Shown: positions 16,834 through 28,714 of the stretch, one piece after another
How positions within the stretch are numbered: the stretch's first letter is position 1
Layout of the letters: every line of letters begins with the position of its first letter
Source of the DNA: Shinella kummerowiae
GTDB lineage: Bacteria > Pseudomonadota > Alphaproteobacteria > Rhizobiales > Rhizobiaceae
Assembly: GCF_009827055.1 (NCBI RefSeq)
Contig: NZ_WUMK01000008.1
Span: 1-64,000, forward strand
Length of the DNA stretch: 64,000 nt
Direction of reading: 5' to 3'
The notes under the pieces: model-generated
The model's input: only the letters and a program-made list of their open reading frames with translations
What the model was told of the DNA's origin: nothing
The model's database searches: none
Made by a program: the position numbers and the translations under genes

Positions 16834-17691
16834 ATGGCCGTCACGATCGCCGCTGTCCAGATGTGCTCCGGGACCGATCCCGTCCGCAACGTGGAGACGA
16901 TGCGGCGCCTCGTGCGCGAGGCGGCCGCCAAGGGCGCCGTCTATGTCCAGACCCCGGAAATGACCGGCGCCCTGCAGCGGGATCGTGCCGGGCTTAAAGC
17001 CATCCTCCGTTCGGAAGCGGACGACCTGGTGGTCGCCGCCGCCGCGGAACTTGCCGGGGAACTCGGCATCCATGTGCATGTCGGCTCGACGGCCATCGCG
17101 CTGTCCGACGGCAAGGTCGCCAATCGTGGCCTGCTGTTCGGCCCCGATGGCGAAAAGATCTGCAGCTACGACAAGATCCACATGTTCGACGTCGATCTCG
17201 ACAATGGCGAGAGCTGGCGCGAGAGTGCCGTCTATTCGCCGGGTGCCGTCGCGCGCATGGCCGACCTGCCTTTCGCCAGGCTCGGCTTCGCCATCTGCTA
17301 TGACGTGCGCTTCCCGGAACTCTTCAAGACGCAGGCACAGGCCGGCGCCGAGATCATCTCCGTGCCCGCCGCCTTCACCCGCCAGACCGGCGAGGCGCAT
17401 TGGGAAATCCTGCTGCGCGCCCGCGCCATCGAAAACGGCGTCTACATCATCGCCGCGGCACAGGCAGGTGTGCACGAGGACGGCCGCGAGACTTTCGGCC
17501 ATTCCATGATCATCGACCCCTGGGGTCGCGTGCTTGCCTCCGCCGGCGGCACCGGCGAGGCGGTCGTGCTCGCCGAGGTCGACCCTGCCGCCGTCAAGGC
17601 CGCGCATGCCAAGATCCCGAACCTGCGCAATGGCCGCTCCTTCACGCTCGAAGTGGTGGACGAGCCCGCGAAGGGAGGCGTTGCCGCTTGA
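16834..17691 (+). CDS. Nitrilase-superfamily amidase (deaminated-glutathione amidase-like)
   Basis: A 285-residue carbon-nitrogen hydrolase. The catalytic triad is E42 (QTPEMTG), K114 (YDKIHMFDVD) and C155 (GFAICYDVRFPELF). The KIHMFDVD and CYDVRFPE forms are those of the Nit1 branch, whose members hydrolyse deaminated glutathione, a repair of a transaminase side product, or act as omega-amidases. The cytosolic protein is of family-typical length. It sits between glutaredoxin and DUF1178, and its stop TGA overlaps the TTG start of the next gene. Placement next to grxC supports the glutathione-repair reading. Confidence 0.88.
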   Translation: MAVTIAAVQMCSGTDPVRNVETMRRLVREAAAKGAVYVQTPEMTGALQRDRAGLKAILRSEADDLVVAAAAELAGELGIHVHVGSTAIALSDGKVANRGLLFGPDGEKICSYDKIHMFDVDLDNGESWRESAVYSPGAVARMADLPFARLGFAICYDVRFPELFKTQAQAGAEIISVPAAFTRQTGEAHWEILLRARAIENGVYIIAAAQAGVHEDGRETFGHSMIIDPWGRVLASAGGTGEAVVLAEVDPAAVKAAHAKIPNLRNGRSFTLEVVDEPAKGGVAA

Positions 17692-18116
17692 TCCGCTACG
17701 AGCTTTCCTGTGACAACGGGCACGCCTTCGAAGGGTGGTTCGGCTCGGCGGACGATTTCGACCGCCAGCAGAAAATGGCGCTCGTCGCCTGCCCGTCCTG
17801 CGGCTCCACCCATGTCGCCAAGCGCCTGATGGCGCCTTCCGTCTCGACGGCCCGCAAGAAGGAGCGCCGCCAGGAACTCGTCATGCAGGCCGGCCAGAAG
17901 GAAATGATGGCAAAGCTGCGGGAGGTCGTCACCTCCATCCGCGCCAATTCCGAGGATGTCGGCGAACGCTTCCCCGAAGAGGCGCGCAAGATCCACTACG
18001 GCGAGACCGAGCAGCGTGGCCTGATCGGCCGGGCCTCCGCCGAAGAGGTGCGCGACCTGCTGGAGGAAGGCGTCGAGGTCGCGCCGCTTCCGGTCCTGCC
18101 TGACGATACGAACTGA
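17688..18116 (+). CDS. DUF1178 zinc-ribbon protein
   Basis: A 142-residue protein of DUF1178. It begins LIRYELSCDNGHAFEGWF at a TTG codon that overlaps the amidase stop by 4 bp (TTGA), showing coupled translation. The cysteine pairs C-x-x-x-H (about 8-12) and CPSCGS (about 40-45) form a probable zinc ribbon; the rest is charged and helical (RKKERRQELVMQAGQKEM). The function is unknown. Its constant place after the amidase gene in Rhizobiaceae suggests they act together, but this is inference. Confidence 0.85.
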   Translation: MIRYELSCDNGHAFEGWFGSADDFDRQQKMALVACPSCGSTHVAKRLMAPSVSTARKKERRQELVMQAGQKEMMAKLREVVTSIRANSEDVGERFPEEARKIHYGETEQRGLIGRASAEEVRDLLEEGVEVAPLPVLPDDTN

Positions 18117-18694
18117 TGCGCGGCCATCATCTCGCCGCCTACAATTTCGGCCTGCATGTCGACGACTACGAAAGCCCCCGCGTCGAAGGGTTCCGCCTGC
18201 GCGAACCCTTGAACTTCGAGGCGGCAAGCCGGGCAGAGGGTTATGTCGGCCGCTCGGGCTATGACGACGTGCCAGGCCCGGAAAGCTGGGGCGAAAAGGT
18301 CTATCCCCGCTTCATCGCGGGCAGCGGCTTCGACGATGCGCCATCCTCGCTGTCGCTCTGGGCCGATCTCGAATCCCTGATGGCCTTCACCTATAACGGC
18401 GTGCACGCCGACGCGCTGAAATACGCCCGCAACTGGAACCAGAAGCAGGCCTGGCCGTCGCTCGTTCTGTGGTGGGTGCCGGATGGTTTCCCGCCGGTCT
18501 GGGCCGATGGTGCGGAGCGGCTGGAACATCTGCACGACAACGGCCCGACGCCACGCGCCTTCACCTTCAAGGTCGCCTTCTGTCCGGATGGCAATCCCCT
18601 TGCCATCGACCGCGAGCACGTCAAGGCACGGGCCGGACGCAACGCAGCCGGGCAGGAAGACCTGCTGGCCGCCGTCAAAACGCTGAAGGTCTGA
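18116..18694 (+). CDS. DUF3291 family protein
   Basis: A 192-residue protein rich in aromatic residues. HLAAYNFGLHVDDYESPRV at the start, YPRFIAGSGFDDAPSSLSLW in the middle and WWVPDGFPPVWADGAERL later match the DUF3291 pattern, and resemble monooxygenase-like ferredoxin folds. No catalytic residues can be assigned. The ATG shares one base with the previous stop (TGATG), so it is coupled to DUF1178. Its TGA is directly followed by the TCA end of the convergent ubiG gene, leaving no intergenic DNA. Confidence 0.8.
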   Translation: MRGHHLAAYNFGLHVDDYESPRVEGFRLREPLNFEAASRAEGYVGRSGYDDVPGPESWGEKVYPRFIAGSGFDDAPSSLSLWADLESLMAFTYNGVHADALKYARNWNQKQAWPSLVLWWVPDGFPPVWADGAERLEHLHDNGPTPRAFTFKVAFCPDGNPLAIDREHVKARAGRNAAGQEDLLAAVKTLKV

Positions 18695-19444
18695 TCAGGC
18701 AGACGGCCGGCGGGCGACCATCATATAGTTGACGTCCATGTCCTTCGACAGGTTCCACTGATTGAGCAGCGGGTTGAAGAACACGCCGGTGCGATCCGTC
18801 ACCGTCAGTCCGGACGCCGTCAGCGGCTTCTCGATCTCTTCCGGGCGCACCAGCTTTTCATATTGATGCGTGCCGCGCGGCAGCCAGCGCAGCACGTTTT
18901 CCGCGGCAAAAATCGCCAGTGCTGCCGCCTTCATGGTGCGGTTGATCGTGGCGACGAACGTCATGCCGCCGGGGCGCACCATCGAGGCGCAGGTGGTGAG
19001 GAAGAATTCGACGTCGGAGACATGCTCGACCACTTCCATGTTGAGCACGACATCGAATGTCTCGCCGGCTTCCGCGAGCGCCTCGGCCGTCACAGCGCGG
19101 TAGTCGACCGGTACACCGCTGCCGGCCGCATGGGCCTTGGCAATGCCGATGTTCTTTTCCGATGCATCGGCACCCAGCACATTCGCCCCCATGCGCGCCA
19201 TCGGTTCGGAGAGCAGGCCGCCGCCGCAGCCGATATCGAGGATGCGCAGCCCTTCGAGCGGGCGATGCGCCTTCGGGTCGCGGCCGAACTGGGCGGAGAC
19301 GAGATCGCGGATATAGGTGAGGCGGACCGGATTGAACTTGTGCAGCGGGCGGAATTTTCCCGCCGGGTCCCACCACTCGGCGGCCATCGCCGAAAAGCGG
19401 TCGACTTCCGCCTGGTCGATCGTCGTGCGGGCTGCCTCGCTCAT
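18695..19444 (-). CDS. ubiG: Ubiquinone biosynthesis O-methyltransferase
   Basis: UbiG (249 residues) carries out both O-methylations in ubiquinone synthesis using SAM, at the inner membrane surface. The N-terminal motif [18 protein letters not shown] (10-27) is the UbiG-specific start, and [20 protein letters not shown] is the SAM-binding motif I. Later motifs [13 protein letters not shown] and [14 protein letters not shown] are also characteristic. It is of normal length and ends back to back with the DUF3291 gene. Confidence 0.97.
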   Translation of the reverse strand: MSEAARTTIDQAEVDRFSAMAAEWWDPAGKFRPLHKFNPVRLTYIRDLVSAQFGRDPKAHRPLEGLRILDIGCGGGLLSEPMARMGANVLGADASEKNIGIAKAHAAGSGVPVDYRAVTAEALAEAGETFDVVLNMEVVEHVSDVEFFLTTCASMVRPGGMTFVATINRTMKAAALAIFAAENVLRWLPRGTHQYEKLVRPEEIEKPLTASGLTVTDRTGVFFNPLLNQWNLSKDMDVNYMMVARRPSA

Positions 19445-19817
19445 GGCTCGTCTCCTTCGGTCCGTATCCCCGTGAAGTCGGCCTCCACGGGGCGGATGTC
19501 AAGGGGGCGAAGTGAAGCGGCTCGCGTGGGGCCTGGGCCGGTGCGCTGATCACCAGCACCTACGCCGCCCCGACCTGCCAACACCCTGTCCCGCCGGAAG
19601 CCACATGCGGGCCTTCCGGCCTTGTCAGGCGCCCTCAAGCACGCGCCAAACATGCTTTCCGCTTTGATGTTTCTATTGGCAAGGATGGTAAACGGTGTCA
19701 CAATTTGGGGCATTCAGGAGAGAATCACGGTCGCGGCACCGCCCCGACGATCCCATGGCCCGGTTGGCGCCAAGGGTGGCCGCCACGCCCCCTCCTGCAA
19801 CGACGGAACCGGAGACG
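19445..19817. other. Intergenic region upstream of ubiG and a small membrane gene
   Basis: A 373-bp stretch with no supported gene; the open frames here are not conserved and lack good start signals. It contains an 8-bp inverted repeat, GCCGGAAG (19593-19600) with CTTCCGGC (19613-19620), and an AT-rich patch (19650-19700) that could hold the promoters for ubiG (minus) and the small gene at 19818 (plus). No sequence here matches the aspartokinase gene that, from memory, lies next to ubiG in many relatives. Confidence 0.4.
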
Positions 19818-20015
19818 ATGTCGCTCAGCGCCTTGCTCATGGCCTTCTATACGCTGATCGCGCTGCTGTTCATCGATTGCAGCCTGCGCGAGGGCGCGGA
19901 AAAGGGTGGCCGGTGGGATGTCGACCGTGTCCTCGGCCTGCTGCTTTGCATCGCCTGGCCGCTGGCGCTTGCCGGCACCCTGCTTGTAGCCTATCAGGAG
20001 CGTGAGATCGGCTGA
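19818..20015 (+). CDS. Small two-helix membrane protein
   Basis: A 65-residue protein with two predicted transmembrane helices, LSALLMAFYTLIALLFIDC (2-20) and VLGLLLCIAWPLALAGTLLV (about 38-57), joined by a charged loop (REGAEKGGRWD). GGAGA lies 2-7 bases before the ATG, which is why I favour this start over an in-frame ATG at 19695 whose extra residues are Arg/Pro-rich and unlike a membrane protein start. I know no family for it. The next gene also encodes an anchored protein of unknown function. Confidence 0.55.
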   Translation: MSLSALLMAFYTLIALLFIDCSLREGAEKGGRWDVDRVLGLLLCIAWPLALAGTLLVAYQEREIG

Positions 20016-20090
20016 TCCAGGGGTTCTCCCCTGCCCGTTGCGCAATCACGGACATCAGCTCCATCGCCACAGGCAACGGCGCGGTTCGGA

Positions 20091-20885
20091 ATGACGGAGC
20101 GGAGAAAACAGGGCATATCCGGCGTGCTTGTCTTCGCGCTCTTCGCCGTGGTGCTGCTGGGCGCGATCGGCGCCACCGTGCTTCTCGCCAACAACTACCG
20201 CAATCTCAACCTGCTGCTGTCCCGCTTCGGCTTCGAGCCCATCGACACGTCCCCGCGCGAGCGCGCCCTTCGCCCCTACGAACTGAAGGGCAACCGCATG
20301 CCGCGCCCGAAGGGTCTCATTTCGGAACGCCTGCTCACCCCCGTCACGCCCAGCCAGACGCAATTCGTGCGAACCATCCGCAAGGCGCCGGAAGCACTCT
20401 GCGAGGCGCTGGAGCGCAGCGGTTTTCCCAATCCGGGCTGGAAGGTCGGCATTTTCGACAAGGAAAGCTGGGACTGCCAATCCTACCGGGAATTCCCGAA
20501 CGAGGCGGACGGCGAAAACCCGCCTTCTTCCGCCTTCCTCGCCATCAAGGGCAATGCGGAGACACGCGTGTCCTCGTTCCGCATCAAGCTCAACATCGAA
20601 AACCCCGCAACGCAAAGCCTGGTGACGGACGCCGTCATCGCCGCCCTCGAAGTCTTCCTCGAAGAGGTGCGCTGGGAGGAAGCACCGGAGATCTTTGCCG
20701 ATATCCGCGCCCTCAAGGAATTCGACATCATCCGCTTCGGCAACCGCATCCAGCTCAAGAAGGAGTTCAGCGAGACGCCCCGCTACAACTTCGTCATCAC
20801 GCCGGACCGCACGCGAAACCGCGGCTCCTACCTGCCGGATTATTTCGATCGCAGCCGCTGGATGCCGCTGCCCGACAAACTGTGA
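20091..20885 (+). CDS. Membrane-anchored protein of unknown function (possibly DUF6030)
   Basis: A 264-residue protein with one N-terminal helix, GVLVFALFAVVLLGAIGATVLLA (about 11-33), followed by a predicted periplasmic domain. Two cysteines (LCEALERSGF and WDCQSYREF) are spaced to form a disulfide. The middle portion, FRIKLNIENPATQSLVTDAV, looks like part of a conserved beta/alpha unit. I tentatively link it to the rhizobial family DUF6030, from memory. A GGTTCGGA site precedes the ATG. It is 60 bp upstream of the ExoI-like gene and on the same strand, which hints at an envelope polysaccharide role, without proof. Confidence 0.65.
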   Translation: MTERRKQGISGVLVFALFAVVLLGAIGATVLLANNYRNLNLLLSRFGFEPIDTSPRERALRPYELKGNRMPRPKGLISERLLTPVTPSQTQFVRTIRKAPEALCEALERSGFPNPGWKVGIFDKESWDCQSYREFPNEADGENPPSSAFLAIKGNAETRVSSFRIKLNIENPATQSLVTDAVIAALEVFLEEVRWEEAPEIFADIRALKEFDIIRFGNRIQLKKEFSETPRYNFVITPDRTRNRGSYLPDYFDRSRWMPLPDKL

Positions 20886-20945
20886 TCCGCCCGTGATGGT
20901 GCAGCCCTCCTCAACCACACTTTTCCCATCCAAGCCGGAGCAGGC

Positions 20946-21569
20946 ATGAAAACGACGGCCAGCACGAAACCGAACAGGCGGGCGATGGCCTGGACAATCG
21001 CAGCCTCGCTTCTCCTGTCTTGGACGGCAGCACAGGCGGCGGGGCTGCAATCGGGCCCGGTTTCCGACGATCCGATCTGGACCGACAAGCCCGTTCGCAT
21101 CGACCGCAAGACGCAAGGCTACGAGCGGTTGAAGGTCGAACGGAAAATCCTGCCGCTGACGCTGAAGCCGACAACCCGCGTCACCGTCTTCGACAGCAGC
21201 TCGTTTCGGGAGGGCGGAGATCTCTACGTGCTGGCGGATGCCGTGGCGGTCAATCCGAAACGACTGTGCCGTGGCGACGACGGGCACATCGCCGCCTGCG
21301 GCCAGCAGGCGCGGCTTTTCCTGAAGCGCCTGATCGCCAACCACACGCTGACTTGCCAGGACCGTTTTCGCACGGGGCAGGCCGTTTTCGTCTCGTGCCG
21401 TGCCGAGGACAAGGACCTTGCGGAAACGCTCGTTTCCAAAGGTGCCGCCTGGGCGGCCACGCCGCGTCTGGCCGCAGCCCAGCAACAGGCGATGACCCGG
21501 AAGGCCGGGATCTGGATCGACACGGAATGCCGGGCCGTCGGCCGCTGCCCACGGCAAGAGCGACGCTGA
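20946..21569 (+). CDS. Secreted SNase-like protein resembling ExoI
   Basis: A 207-residue protein with a signal peptide (WTIAASLLLSWTAAQAA, about 16-32). The C-terminal part follows the staphylococcal nuclease pattern: strand VLADAVAVNP, then CGQQARLFLKRLIAN, LTCQD, and KDLAETLVSKGAAWA. In active nucleases the glutamate of GxEA is catalytic; here the position is Gln (CGQQA, about 118-122), and the usual Y-G-R arginine is not evident, so catalysis is doubtful. The overall form is like ExoI, a protein encoded in the succinoglycan cluster of Sinorhizobium, from memory. The role could be periplasmic binding instead of cleavage. Confidence 0.65.
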   Translation: MKTTASTKPNRRAMAWTIAASLLLSWTAAQAAGLQSGPVSDDPIWTDKPVRIDRKTQGYERLKVERKILPLTLKPTTRVTVFDSSSFREGGDLYVLADAVAVNPKRLCRGDDGHIAACGQQARLFLKRLIANHTLTCQDRFRTGQAVFVSCRAEDKDLAETLVSKGAAWAATPRLAAAQQQAMTRKAGIWIDTECRAVGRCPRQERR

Positions 21570-21627
21570 CTACATCGCACTCCTTGCCAGTTCACAGCAC
21601 CCTCCCTTCCGCCTATGGTCTGCCCAT

Positions 21628-22413
21628 ATGAAAAGCCTTCTCCCCCGCATGTTTCGCACCGCCGAAACCAGTGCCCACGACGCGCCGCCGAGACGGCGCA
21701 TCGAAATCGACCGGCGCCGGTCGACAATCTACGCCATTGGCGACATCCACGGCTGCTTCGATGCCCTGCTGGCGCTGGAGGCGAGGATCCTGGCGGATGC
21801 CCGGCAGAGCAGCGTGCGAGACCCGCTGCTGATCTATCTCGGCGACTATATTGATCGCGGGCCGGATTCGAAGGCCGTGCTCAGCCACGTCGCGCGACAG
21901 GATCACGGCGACGGCATCGCGCGCATCGCGCTCTGCGGCAACCACGACGATACGTTCCTGCGCTTCATTCGTGACCCGGCAAACAATGCCGCCTGGATGA
22001 ATGTCGGAGGCGATGCGACCTTGCGATCCTACGGTCTCGGGCACGTCGCGCATCTGCGTCGACCGGAAGACCTGGCTTCTATAGGGCCGATGCTTCGCGC
22101 GGCGATCCCGGACGAGCACATCACCCTTCTCGAAAACCTGCCGGTGATGGCGACGATTGGAACCTGCGTCTTCGTGCATGCCGGCATCCGTCCGGGTGTC
22201 GCACTCGAAGACCAGACCGATCGCGACCTGCTGTGGATCCGCGAGCCCTTCCTCAGCGAAGGGCCGCGCCTGCCGGTCAACGTGATCCACGGCCATACGG
22301 CTGGCATGGAGGCGGTTTTCGGCCCCCGCCGGATCTGCATCGATACGGGTTGCTACAAGTCGGGGCGGCTGACGGCACTCAAGGCCACGCCAGCCGGGGC
22401 AAGGCTGCTCTAG
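21628..22413 (+). CDS. PPP-type metallophosphoesterase (serine/threonine phosphatase-like)
   Basis: A 261-residue protein with all metal and catalytic motifs of the PPP family: GDIHG (about 38-42), GDYIDRGPDS (about 72-81), GNHD (about 107-110), VFVHAGI and IHGHT. Members act on phosphoserine/threonine in proteins or on Ap4A. The N-terminal 30 residues are basic and not conserved. No transmembrane segment is seen. It follows the ExoI-like gene at 58 bp and converges on manC. The nearest relatives are generic bacterial phosphatases, so the substrate is open. Confidence 0.88.
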   Translation: MKSLLPRMFRTAETSAHDAPPRRRIEIDRRRSTIYAIGDIHGCFDALLALEARILADARQSSVRDPLLIYLGDYIDRGPDSKAVLSHVARQDHGDGIARIALCGNHDDTFLRFIRDPANNAAWMNVGGDATLRSYGLGHVAHLRRPEDLASIGPMLRAAIPDEHITLLENLPVMATIGTCVFVHAGIRPGVALEDQTDRDLLWIREPFLSEGPRLPVNVIHGHTAGMEAVFGPRRICIDTGCYKSGRLTALKATPAGARLL

Positions 22414-22431
22414 CCTTGCCGCCGGATCCGC

Positions 22432-23859
22432 TCAGCCGCGGCCGAACTCGTCTTCGATACGGATGATATCGTCTTCCCCGAGATAGGACCCTGTCTGGAC
22501 CTCGATCAGCTCCAGCAGGATCTTTCCGGGGTTTGCCAGGCGGTGCAATTCGCCCTGCGGAATATAGACGGATTCGTTTTCGCGCAGCGGGATCGTCTTG
22601 TCGCCGATCGTCACCTCGGCGGTGCCGCGCACCACGATCCAGTGTTCGGAGCGGTGGTGATGTTTCTGCAGCGACAGCCGCTTGCCCGGTGTGACGAACA
22701 GGCGCTTCACCTGGAAACGCTCGCCGTTCAGCACGGAGGTGTAGCCGCCCCAGGGGCGGTAGGAGGTCGGGTGGGTTTCGGTCAGCTTCGCCGTCTTCGG
22801 CAGGGCCGCCAGATGCTTGACCAGCTTTCCGACATTCTGGCTGTCTTCCATGCGGCCGACATAGACGGCGTCCTCACTGGCGATGACGGCGATGTTGTCG
22901 AGGCCCTGCACCGCGACATGGATATCGCGCGAGATGACCAGCGAGTTGCGCGTGTCGAGGACCGTCGTGCTGCCATCCGCGACGTTGCCGGCATCGTCCT
23001 GCTTGCCGGTCTTCCATACCGAATCCCAGCTGCCGAGATCGGACCATGTGATCGGCGAGGGCACGACGGCGGCGATCGGCGTCTTTTCGAAGATCGCATA
23101 GTCGACGGAAATATCGGGTGCCCGGGCAAAGGCCTCTTCGTCGAGCCGCTCGAAATCGAGATCGTGTTTGGCCTTGGCGACGGCGTCGGCCGCCGCATCC
23201 AGCACCTCCGGCGCATATTGCCGAAGCTCGCGCAGGAACAGGCCGACCGGCAGCATGAACATGCCGGAGTTCCACAAATAGCCGCCCGCCGCCAGCATGG
23301 CCGTCGCGCGGTCGCGATCCGGCTTTTCGACAAACCGCCGCACCGCATTCGCCCCATTGCCGAGGTCTTCACCGATCTCGATATAGCCATAGCCGGTCGC
23401 CGGTTCGCTCGGCGTGATGCCGAAGGTCACGAGACGGCCGGCCTCGGCGGCGGCCTGCGCCTTGGCGATGCAGGCGAAATAGACGTCGTTCGCATCGATC
23501 TCGTGGTCCGATGCCAGCACCTGCATGACGGCCTGCTCGCCGAACTGCCGCGCGATAACGATCGCCGCGACGGCCAGCGCCGGCGCGGTGTTGCGCGCAA
23601 CGGGTTCCAGCAGGATCGACGTCAACGCGACACCGGCGGCACGGGCCTGCTCGGCGACGAGGAAGCGGAAATCATTGTTGGTGACGACGATCGGCGGCGC
23701 ATAGAGCGCCTCATCCGCAACACGTGTCAGCGTCTTCTGGAAGAGCGTCGCCTCCCCGAGGAATTCGAGGAACTGTTTTGGCGCGGAAGCGCGGGAGAGC
23801 GGCCACAGGCGCGTGCCCTTACCGCCGGCCATGATCACGGGTACGATCTTGCTGGTCAT
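22432..23859 (-). CDS. manC: Mannose-1-phosphate guanylyltransferase / mannose-6-phosphate isomerase
   Basis: A 475-residue bifunctional enzyme that makes GDP-mannose for lipopolysaccharide, exopolysaccharide or Nod-factor fucose. The N-terminal nucleotidyltransferase has IMAGGKGTRLWPLSR (about 9-23), and the C-terminal cupin has the isomerase metal motifs QKHHHRSEHWIVVRG and YIPQGELHRLANPG. Length is typical. An AT-rich TTATATAT block about 50 bp upstream on the minus strand (near 23905-23912) may be the -10 region, but no clear -35 was found. It is monocistronic, facing the phosphatase gene. Confidence 0.95.
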   Translation of the reverse strand: MTSKIVPVIMAGGKGTRLWPLSRASAPKQFLEFLGEATLFQKTLTRVADEALYAPPIVVTNNDFRFLVAEQARAAGVALTSILLEPVARNTAPALAVAAIVIARQFGEQAVMQVLASDHEIDANDVYFACIAKAQAAAEAGRLVTFGITPSEPATGYGYIEIGEDLGNGANAVRRFVEKPDRDRATAMLAAGGYLWNSGMFMLPVGLFLRELRQYAPEVLDAAADAVAKAKHDLDFERLDEEAFARAPDISVDYAIFEKTPIAAVVPSPITWSDLGSWDSVWKTGKQDDAGNVADGSTTVLDTRNSLVISRDIHVAVQGLDNIAVIASEDAVYVGRMEDSQNVGKLVKHLAALPKTAKLTETHPTSYRPWGGYTSVLNGERFQVKRLFVTPGKRLSLQKHHHRSEHWIVVRGTAEVTIGDKTIPLRENESVYIPQGELHRLANPGKILLELIEVQTGSYLGEDDIIRIEDEFGRG

Positions 23860-24037
23860 GATTCCTCGTCCTGATGCTTGACCACACCATCATGGCGGGT
23901 GTGCATATATAAGGCCACTCTTCCCACTGCCCCGTAAAGAAACAGCAAACCGCATGACTGACGCTTCGCCCGCCATCGTGCTTTCTTGACGTTAAGGTAA
24001 AGAGGACCTTCTACCCGGCGTCTGTATTTGACAGACA

Positions 24038-24063
24038 ACAAAAAAGCCCGCCAAAGGCGGGCT
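24038..24063 (-). terminator. Intrinsic terminator of the atp operon
   Basis: AGCCCGCC (24045-24052) pairs with GGCGGGCT (24056-24063) around an AAA loop. On the minus strand the stem is followed by TTTTTTG. It lies about 29 bp after the atpC stop codon. Next to it (24020-24036) is a further short palindrome, GTCTGT-ATTTG-ACAGAC, of unknown use. Confidence 0.9.
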
Positions 24064-24091
24064 TCTGTTTCAAGCGATCACCTTTTGGCGA

Positions 24092-24499
24092 TCAGACCGG
24101 CATCACGATGCCGTTCAGCGTGGTCAACTCGGCAAGATAGGTCTCGATACCGAACTTGTGTTCGTCCGACGCGGCATGTTCGAGTTCCTTGCGGGCAGCC
24201 TCGATCCGGCGGGTGATGTCTTCGCTCTTGATGTCGTCGACATGCACGGCCGATTCGGCCAGCAGCGTGCAGCCGGTCGGGATGATATCGGCAAAACCGC
24301 CGAAGACCACGTAGCGGTCCTTCTTGCCGTCTGCGAACTTCACGGTGACGACACCGGGCTTGATCGTCGTCATGGTCGGCGCGTGGTTGGCCATGACGGT
24401 CATCTCGCCCTCGGTCGCCGGAATGACGACTTCGCTGACGCTGCCGGAAACCAGCAGGCGCTCGGGAGAGACGAGTTCAAAGTTGAAATTGTCGGCCAT
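24092..24499 (-). CDS. atpC: ATP synthase F1 subunit epsilon
   Basis: The epsilon subunit (135 residues) couples the rotor to F1 and can inhibit ATP hydrolysis. ADNFNFELVSPERLLVSG at the start and TVMANHAPTMTTIKPGVV are the usual N-terminal beta-sandwich motifs. I chose the second ATG (24499, MADNFNF): the AGAAG site is 9 bases away, while it is too close to the ATG at 24505. This is the last gene of the operon, before the terminator at 24038. Confidence 0.94.
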   Translation of the reverse strand: MADNFNFELVSPERLLVSGSVSEVVIPATEGEMTVMANHAPTMTTIKPGVVTVKFADGKKDRYVVFGGFADIIPTGCTLLAESAVHVDDIKSEDITRRIEAARKELEHAASDEHKFGIETYLAELTTLNGIVMPV

Positions 24500-24566
24500 G
24501 ACCATTCACTTCTTCTGATTCATCAGGTCAGGAAAGGGCGCCCGCGAACGGGCACCCCAAAGTTCA

Positions 24567-27082
<2,516 letters not shown>

Positions 27083-27184
27083 CCGTTTTCCGTCCTGTGA
27101 CATGATCCGTGAGGATCATGCGTCAAATCCTAAGTTCGGGACACCTGCGCGCCAGATCAGCGCGCAGGGCTGGAACCGTCAGCT

Positions 27185-28714
27185 TCAGCCGAAGGTCTTG
27201 GCGAAGGCATCGAGGGCGGCCTTGAGCTTGCCCTTGGTGTCGTCGCTGATCGCCTTGTCGGCGCGGATCGTGTCGAGGATCGCCTTGCCCTCGGAGCGGA
27301 AGTAGCCGAGCAGGCCCTGCTCGAACTTGCCGACCTGGTTGACCGCGATCTTGTCGAGGTAGCCGTTGACGCCGGCGAAGATCACCACGACCTGCTCTTC
27401 CGTCTTCAGCGGCGAGAACTGCGGCTGCTTCAGGAGTTCGGTCAGGCGGGCACCGCGGTTCAGCAGGCGCTGCGTTGCGGCGTCGAGGTCCGAGCCGAAC
27501 TGGGCGAAGGCGGCCATTTCGCGATACTGGGCGAGTTCGCCCTTGATCGAGCCGGCAACCTGCTTCATCGCCTTGATCTGTGCGGACGAGCCCACGCGGG
27601 AAACCGACAGACCGACGTTAACGGCCGGGCGGATACCCTGGTAGAACAGGTCCGTTTCAAGGAAGATCTGGCCGTCGGTGATCGAGATCACGTTGGTCGG
27701 GATGAACGCCGACACGTCGTTGCCCTGGGTTTCGATGACCGGCAGAGCCGTCAGCGAGCCAGCGCCCATGTCGTCGTTGAGCTTTGCAGCGCGCTCGAGG
27801 AGACGCGAATGCAGATAGAAGACGTCGCCCGGATAGGCTTCGCGGCCCGGCGGGCGGCGCAGCAGCAGCGACATCTGGCGGTAGGAAACGGCCTGCTTGG
27901 ACAGGTCGTCGTAGCCGATGAGGGCGTGCTTGCCGTTGTCACGGAAGTATTCGCCCATCGCGCAACCGGCGAACGGTGCGAGGTACTGCATCGGCGCCGG
28001 GTCGGACGCGGTAGCAGCAACGATGATCGAGTACTGGAGAGCGCCACGCTCTTCGAGAACCTTCACGAACTGGGCGACGGTCGAACGCTTCTGGCCGATA
28101 GCGACGTAGACGCAGTACAGCTTGTCGCCGTCCGGGCCGTTGTCGTGGATCGCCTTCTGGTTCAGGATCGTGTCCAGGATGATGGCGGTCTTGCCGGTCT
28201 GGCGGTCGCCGATGACCAGCTCGCGCTGGCCGCGGCCGACCGGGATGAGGGCGTCGATGGCCTTGAGGCCGGTCGACATCGGCTCATGAACCGACTTGCG
28301 CGGGATGATACCCGGAGCCTTGACGTCAACGCGGGCGCGCTGCTTGGCATTGATCGGGCCCTTGCCGTCGATCGGGTTGCCGAGCGCGTCAACGACGCGG
28401 CCGAGCAGTTCCGGACCAACCGGGACGTCCACGATGGCGCCGGTGCGCTTGACGGTGTCGCCTTCCTTGATGTCACGGTCCGAACCGAAAATAACGACAC
28501 CGACGTTGTCGCTTTCCAGGTTCAGGGCCATGCCGCGGATGCCACCGGGGAATTCGACCATTTCGCCGGCCTGGACATTGTCGAGGCCGTAAACGCGGGC
28601 GATACCGTCACCGACGGAAAGCACCTGGCCGACTTCCGAGACTTCCGCCTCTTTGCCGAAGTTTTTGATCTGATCTTTGAGAATTGCGGAAATTTCCGCG
28701 GCGCGGATATCCAT
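27185..28714 (-). CDS. atpA: ATP synthase F1 subunit alpha
   Basis: The regulatory alpha subunit (509 residues, normal length). It holds the P-loop [10 protein letters not shown], the [22 protein letters not shown] segment and the signature [14 protein letters not shown]. With atpH it shares one base (TGATG), and a 102-bp gap separates it from atpG. The F0 genes (a, b, c) are absent from the window, as expected for alphaproteobacteria, where they form a separate operon. Confidence 0.98.
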   Translation of the reverse strand: MDIRAAEISAILKDQIKNFGKEAEVSEVGQVLSVGDGIARVYGLDNVQAGEMVEFPGGIRGMALNLESDNVGVVIFGSDRDIKEGDTVKRTGAIVDVPVGPELLGRVVDALGNPIDGKGPINAKQRARVDVKAPGIIPRKSVHEPMSTGLKAIDALIPVGRGQRELVIGDRQTGKTAIILDTILNQKAIHDNGPDGDKLYCVYVAIGQKRSTVAQFVKVLEERGALQYSIIVAATASDPAPMQYLAPFAGCAMGEYFRDNGKHALIGYDDLSKQAVSYRQMSLLLRRPPGREAYPGDVFYLHSRLLERAAKLNDDMGAGSLTALPVIETQGNDVSAFIPTNVISITDGQIFLETDLFYQGIRPAVNVGLSVSRVGSSAQIKAMKQVAGSIKGELAQYREMAAFAQFGSDLDAATQRLLNRGARLTELLKQPQFSPLKTEEQVVVIFAGVNGYLDKIAVNQVGKFEQGLLGYFRSEGKAILDTIRADKAISDDTKGKLKAALDAFAKTFG

